From UBA8389 sp035719105 (lineage in GTDB: Bacteria > Bacteroidota > Bacteroidia > Bacteroidales > UBA1402): DNA of 64,000 nt. Each line of letters starts with the position of its first letter. Positions within the stretch are counted from its first letter, which is position 1. The notes under the pieces are model-generated. The model had not been told where the DNA came from. It was given only the letters and a program-made list of their open reading frames with translations, and did not search any database. Of the stretch, positions 62,016 through 64,000 are shown piece by piece. Location of the stretch: the NCBI GenBank assembly GCA_035719105.1, contig DASTGN010000008.1, positions 496,001 through 560,000 of the forward strand. The letters run 5' to 3'. The position numbers and the translations under genes were made by a program.

Positions 62016-63503
62016 TTATTGGAGTTTTGTTTTCCATAAAATGTAAGCCGTTTTGTATGCCTCGGCATCGGCTTCCAACGGTTCGACTACGCTGAGTCTT
62101 TTAAGAGTAGAAAAGGCCTCTACAGCCGAAGCATAGATGCCTGCACCAATTCCTGCTCCTTTGGCTGCTCCTACAGAACCATCCGTGTCGTAAAGCTCAA
62201 TGGTCGCACCAGTCACACCAGCCAATGTATTTCTAAAAATCGGACTGAGGAACATGTTGGCCATACCAGCCCGAATCAGTTTGGTTTCAATTCCCATTCC
62301 GTTCATGACTTCCATGCCAAATGCAAAACTGAACACGATGCCTTCCTGGGCAGCACGCAACAATTCGGGAGTATCGTGCGTGTTGAATTGCAATCCATGA
62401 ATCGAAGCACCCGGGTTGGCATTGCCCAACAAGCGTTCAGCGCCATTTCCGAACGGCAGGATAGAAAGACCCTTTGCACCAATGGGAGATTGTGCGGCCA
62501 GTTCATTGACTTTGGAATAATCCAAATGAGGAACCAACTGGTTTTTCATCCAGGAGTTCAAAATGCCGGTTCCGTTGATGCACAACAACACTCCGATGCG
62601 TGTTACATCCTCGGATGCACCAGGTACGCCGGCTGTGTGGTTGACATGCGCAAAACTATTCACGCGTGATGGAGGATCGAAATTGGGAGTACCGTTGACG
62701 CCGTAAACCACACCCGATGTACCAGCGGTCGAAGCCACTTCGCCAGGATTCAACACGTTGAGCGATAACGCATTATTTGGTTGATCCCCAGCGCGATAGC
62801 TTACTGGTGTTCCGGCTTTCAATCCCAATAGCTTCGCCGCTTGGGTAGAAACAGTACTTTGCACAGAAAAGGTTGGTTTAATCGGAGGGATGAATGAATC
62901 TTCGAAATCGTAGTATTTCATGAGAACATCCGAAACCTTTTGCTCCTTGAAATCCCAGAACATGCCTTCGGACAGGCCAGAAACGGTTGTGGAAATTTCT
63001 CCGGTCAATTTCATGGCAATATAATCGCCTGGTAGCATCAATTTGTCAATTTTGGCATACAAAGCGGGTTCATTGGCTTTGACCCAAGCTAACTTGGAGG
63101 CTGTAAAATTTCCAGGCGTATTGAGCAAATGACTTAAGCACCAATCCTCGCCCAACTCCTTAAATGCTTTGGAACCAAACGGCACCGCACGAGAATCACA
63201 CCAAATGATGGAAGGACGCAACACGTTCTGATCTTTGTCCACCAGCACCAAACCGTGCATCTGATACGAAATGCCGATGGCGACCACATCGGCACCATTC
63301 AGACCTTTCAGGACATCGGCTGTAGCCAATTGTAGGTTTTTCCACCAAGCTTCCGGATCTTGCTCCGCCCAACCAGCTTGAACCGACTTTATTTCCATTT
63401 CCACTTTGGGATAAAAGGCCGAAGCCACTTTATCCCCACTTTGGGCGTCCACTAAAGAAGCCTTGACAGATGAACTGCCTATGTCATAGCCTAAAAGGTA
63501 CAT
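62016..63503 (-). CDS. xylB: Xylulokinase
   Basis: The 495-residue FGGY-family kinase phosphorylates D-xylulose to xylulose-5-phosphate. It opens with YLLGYDIGSSSVKASLVDAQ and has ISYQMHGLVL with PSIIWCDSRA following, GDQPNNALSLNV, and the C-terminal GNGAERLLGNANPGAS. I start at the ATG at 63503; the frame runs 41 codons further, but that would overlap the NUDIX regulator gene and has no family counterpart. It is 19 bases after the regulator stop. With xylA downstream it forms the core of xylose catabolism. Confidence 0.95.
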   Translation of the reverse strand: MYLLGYDIGSSSVKASLVDAQSGDKVASAFYPKVEMEIKSVQAGWAEQDPEAWWKNLQLATADVLKGLNGADVVAIGISYQMHGLVLVDKDQNVLRPSIIWCDSRAVPFGSKAFKELGEDWCLSHLLNTPGNFTASKLAWVKANEPALYAKIDKLMLPGDYIAMKLTGEISTTVSGLSEGMFWDFKEQKVSDVLMKYYDFEDSFIPPIKPTFSVQSTVSTQAAKLLGLKAGTPVSYRAGDQPNNALSLNVLNPGEVASTAGTSGVVYGVNGTPNFDPPSRVNSFAHVNHTAGVPGASEDVTRIGVLLCINGTGILNSWMKNQLVPHLDYSKVNELAAQSPIGAKGLSILPFGNGAERLLGNANPGASIHGLQFNTHDTPELLRAAQEGIVFSFAFGMEVMNGMGIETKLIRAGMANMFLSPIFRNTLAGVTGATIELYDTDGSVGAAKGAGIGAGIYASAVEAFSTLKRLSVVEPLEADAEAYKTAYILWKTKLQ

Positions 63504-63522
63504 ACGGATGAGGGTATTGAGT

Positions 63523-64000
63523 TTAAAATCTGGTGTGAAATTTCGAATAGATCTTTTTATCGAACTTATAAAATCTGGCGGCACGATGCGAAACGCCTGT
63601 TTCGAACTCTTCCAATGGAATGACATAATCCATTCGACTTATCTTTTTGTGAAAATTGCGTACATCCATTTTTTCACCATAAAGTTCTTCGAACAACACC
63701 CTCATTTGTGCCGATGTGAATTTCTTGGGCAATAAATTGAATACCAACGTGGCATCCAATGATACAAAGCGTCTGACCTCTTTCACCGCTTCGTGAATGA
63801 TTTGAACATGGTCGAATGCCAGTTCTTTAATTTCAGGAAGCGCCGTCCAGACAGCTTGTACATTGTCTGACTTGAGCTTCATTTTGTCATCAATTCGAAT
63901 CAATGACAAGTAGGAAACGGTAATGATACGGCCTATTTTCTGCTGAACGGCATTCTCAAGCCAACGAATGTCTCTGGGATTGCTGGTGCGCGAAGGAGAT
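63523..64000 (-). CDS. NUDIX-type transcriptional regulator (NrtR/AraR-like), N-terminus outside window
   Basis: The visible 159 residues are the end of a NUDIX domain (NPRDIRWLENAVQQKIGRII) and a C-terminal winged helix (VFNLLPKKFTSAQMRVLFEE, MDVRNFHKKISRM), ending with RAARFYKFDKKIY. The frame is open to base 64000, so the gene continues to the right. Regulators of this design in Bacteroidota (for example AraR of B. thetaiotaomicron) bind a sugar in a degenerate NUDIX domain and repress pentose genes. Placement just ahead of xylB and xylA makes it the likely xylose regulator. Whether NUDIX hydrolase residues remain cannot be seen here. Confidence 0.88.
   Translation of the reverse strand, partial: SPSRTSNPRDIRWLENAVQQKIGRIITVSYLSLIRIDDKMKLKSDNVQAVWTALPEIKELAFDHVQIIHEAVKEVRRFVSLDATLVFNLLPKKFTSAQMRVLFEELYGEKMDVRNFHKKISRMDYVIPLEEFETGVSHRAARFYKFDKKIYSKFHTRF

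Noticed and set aside
63504..63626. Upstream extension of xylulokinase
   Set aside because: It would overlap the end of the NUDIX regulator gene, and FGGY kinases begin with the LGYDIGSSS strand found right after the ATG at 63503.

Overview
The window reads as chromosomal DNA of a Bacteroidota bacterium, most likely from the Bacteroidales. The reasons are a SusC/SusD pair, a hybrid two-component regulator, type IX secretion (T9SS) C-terminal sorting domains, many lipoboxes, few Shine-Dalgarno sites, and -7 boxes of the TAnnTTTG type. I cannot name a genus from sequence alone. Genes are packed tightly. No gene-free stretch exceeds 300 bases, and I saw no tRNA, rRNA, CRISPR array, integrase or insertion sequence.

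Bases 1-28000 form a polysaccharide utilisation locus, mostly on the minus strand. An ECF sigma factor overlaps a secreted alginate-lyase-family enzyme by one base (TAATG). After it come a T9SS-sorted surface protein, two multi-domain fasciclin (FAS1) lipoproteins, SusC, and a SusD that runs off the left edge. Upstream lie a hybrid two-component regulator, a GH88 unsaturated uronyl hydrolase, a plus-strand copy of the second FAS1 lipoprotein, a very large T9SS protein with Ig-like domains and no recognised activity, and a FucP-type sugar permease. Lyases together with GH88 point to an acidic (uronate-containing) polysaccharide.

Bases 28000-42700 hold further degradative genes: a GH51 alpha-L-arabinofuranosidase with an extra N-terminal propeller-like region, a GH127 beta-L-arabinofuranosidase, a heparinase II/III-like protein, a two-domain beta-helix plus alginate-lyase-like fusion, and a large cytoplasmic protein of unknown activity paired with a GPH-type sugar symporter. 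A divergent membrane-anchored sensor/HTH regulator follows (42958-45840), with a perfect palindrome in the shared upstream region. The mixture of uronate and arabinose activities fits a pectic or arabinogalactan-type plant polysaccharide. That substrate is inference.

Bases 45850-56030 are one run of minus-strand genes: serpin, small membrane protein, ABC-F ATPase, FLVCR-like MFS permease, unknown exported protein, FucP-type permease, ROK kinase, mannose-6-phosphate isomerase and a lipoprotein alpha/beta hydrolase. The last five look like a hexose (mannose) uptake and phosphorylation operon. A methylated-DNA repair protein lies on the plus strand.

Bases 56700-64000 are a xylose operon: NUDIX-type regulator (cut by the right edge), xylulokinase, xylose isomerase, alkaline phosphatase and a GH106-like glycosidase. 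Overall, surface FAS1/SusCD/T9SS proteins would bind and cut the polymer, periplasmic GH88/GH51/GH127 would trim oligomers, several permeases would import sugars, and ManA, the ROK kinase and XylA/XylB would feed central metabolism. Each block has its own type of regulator.
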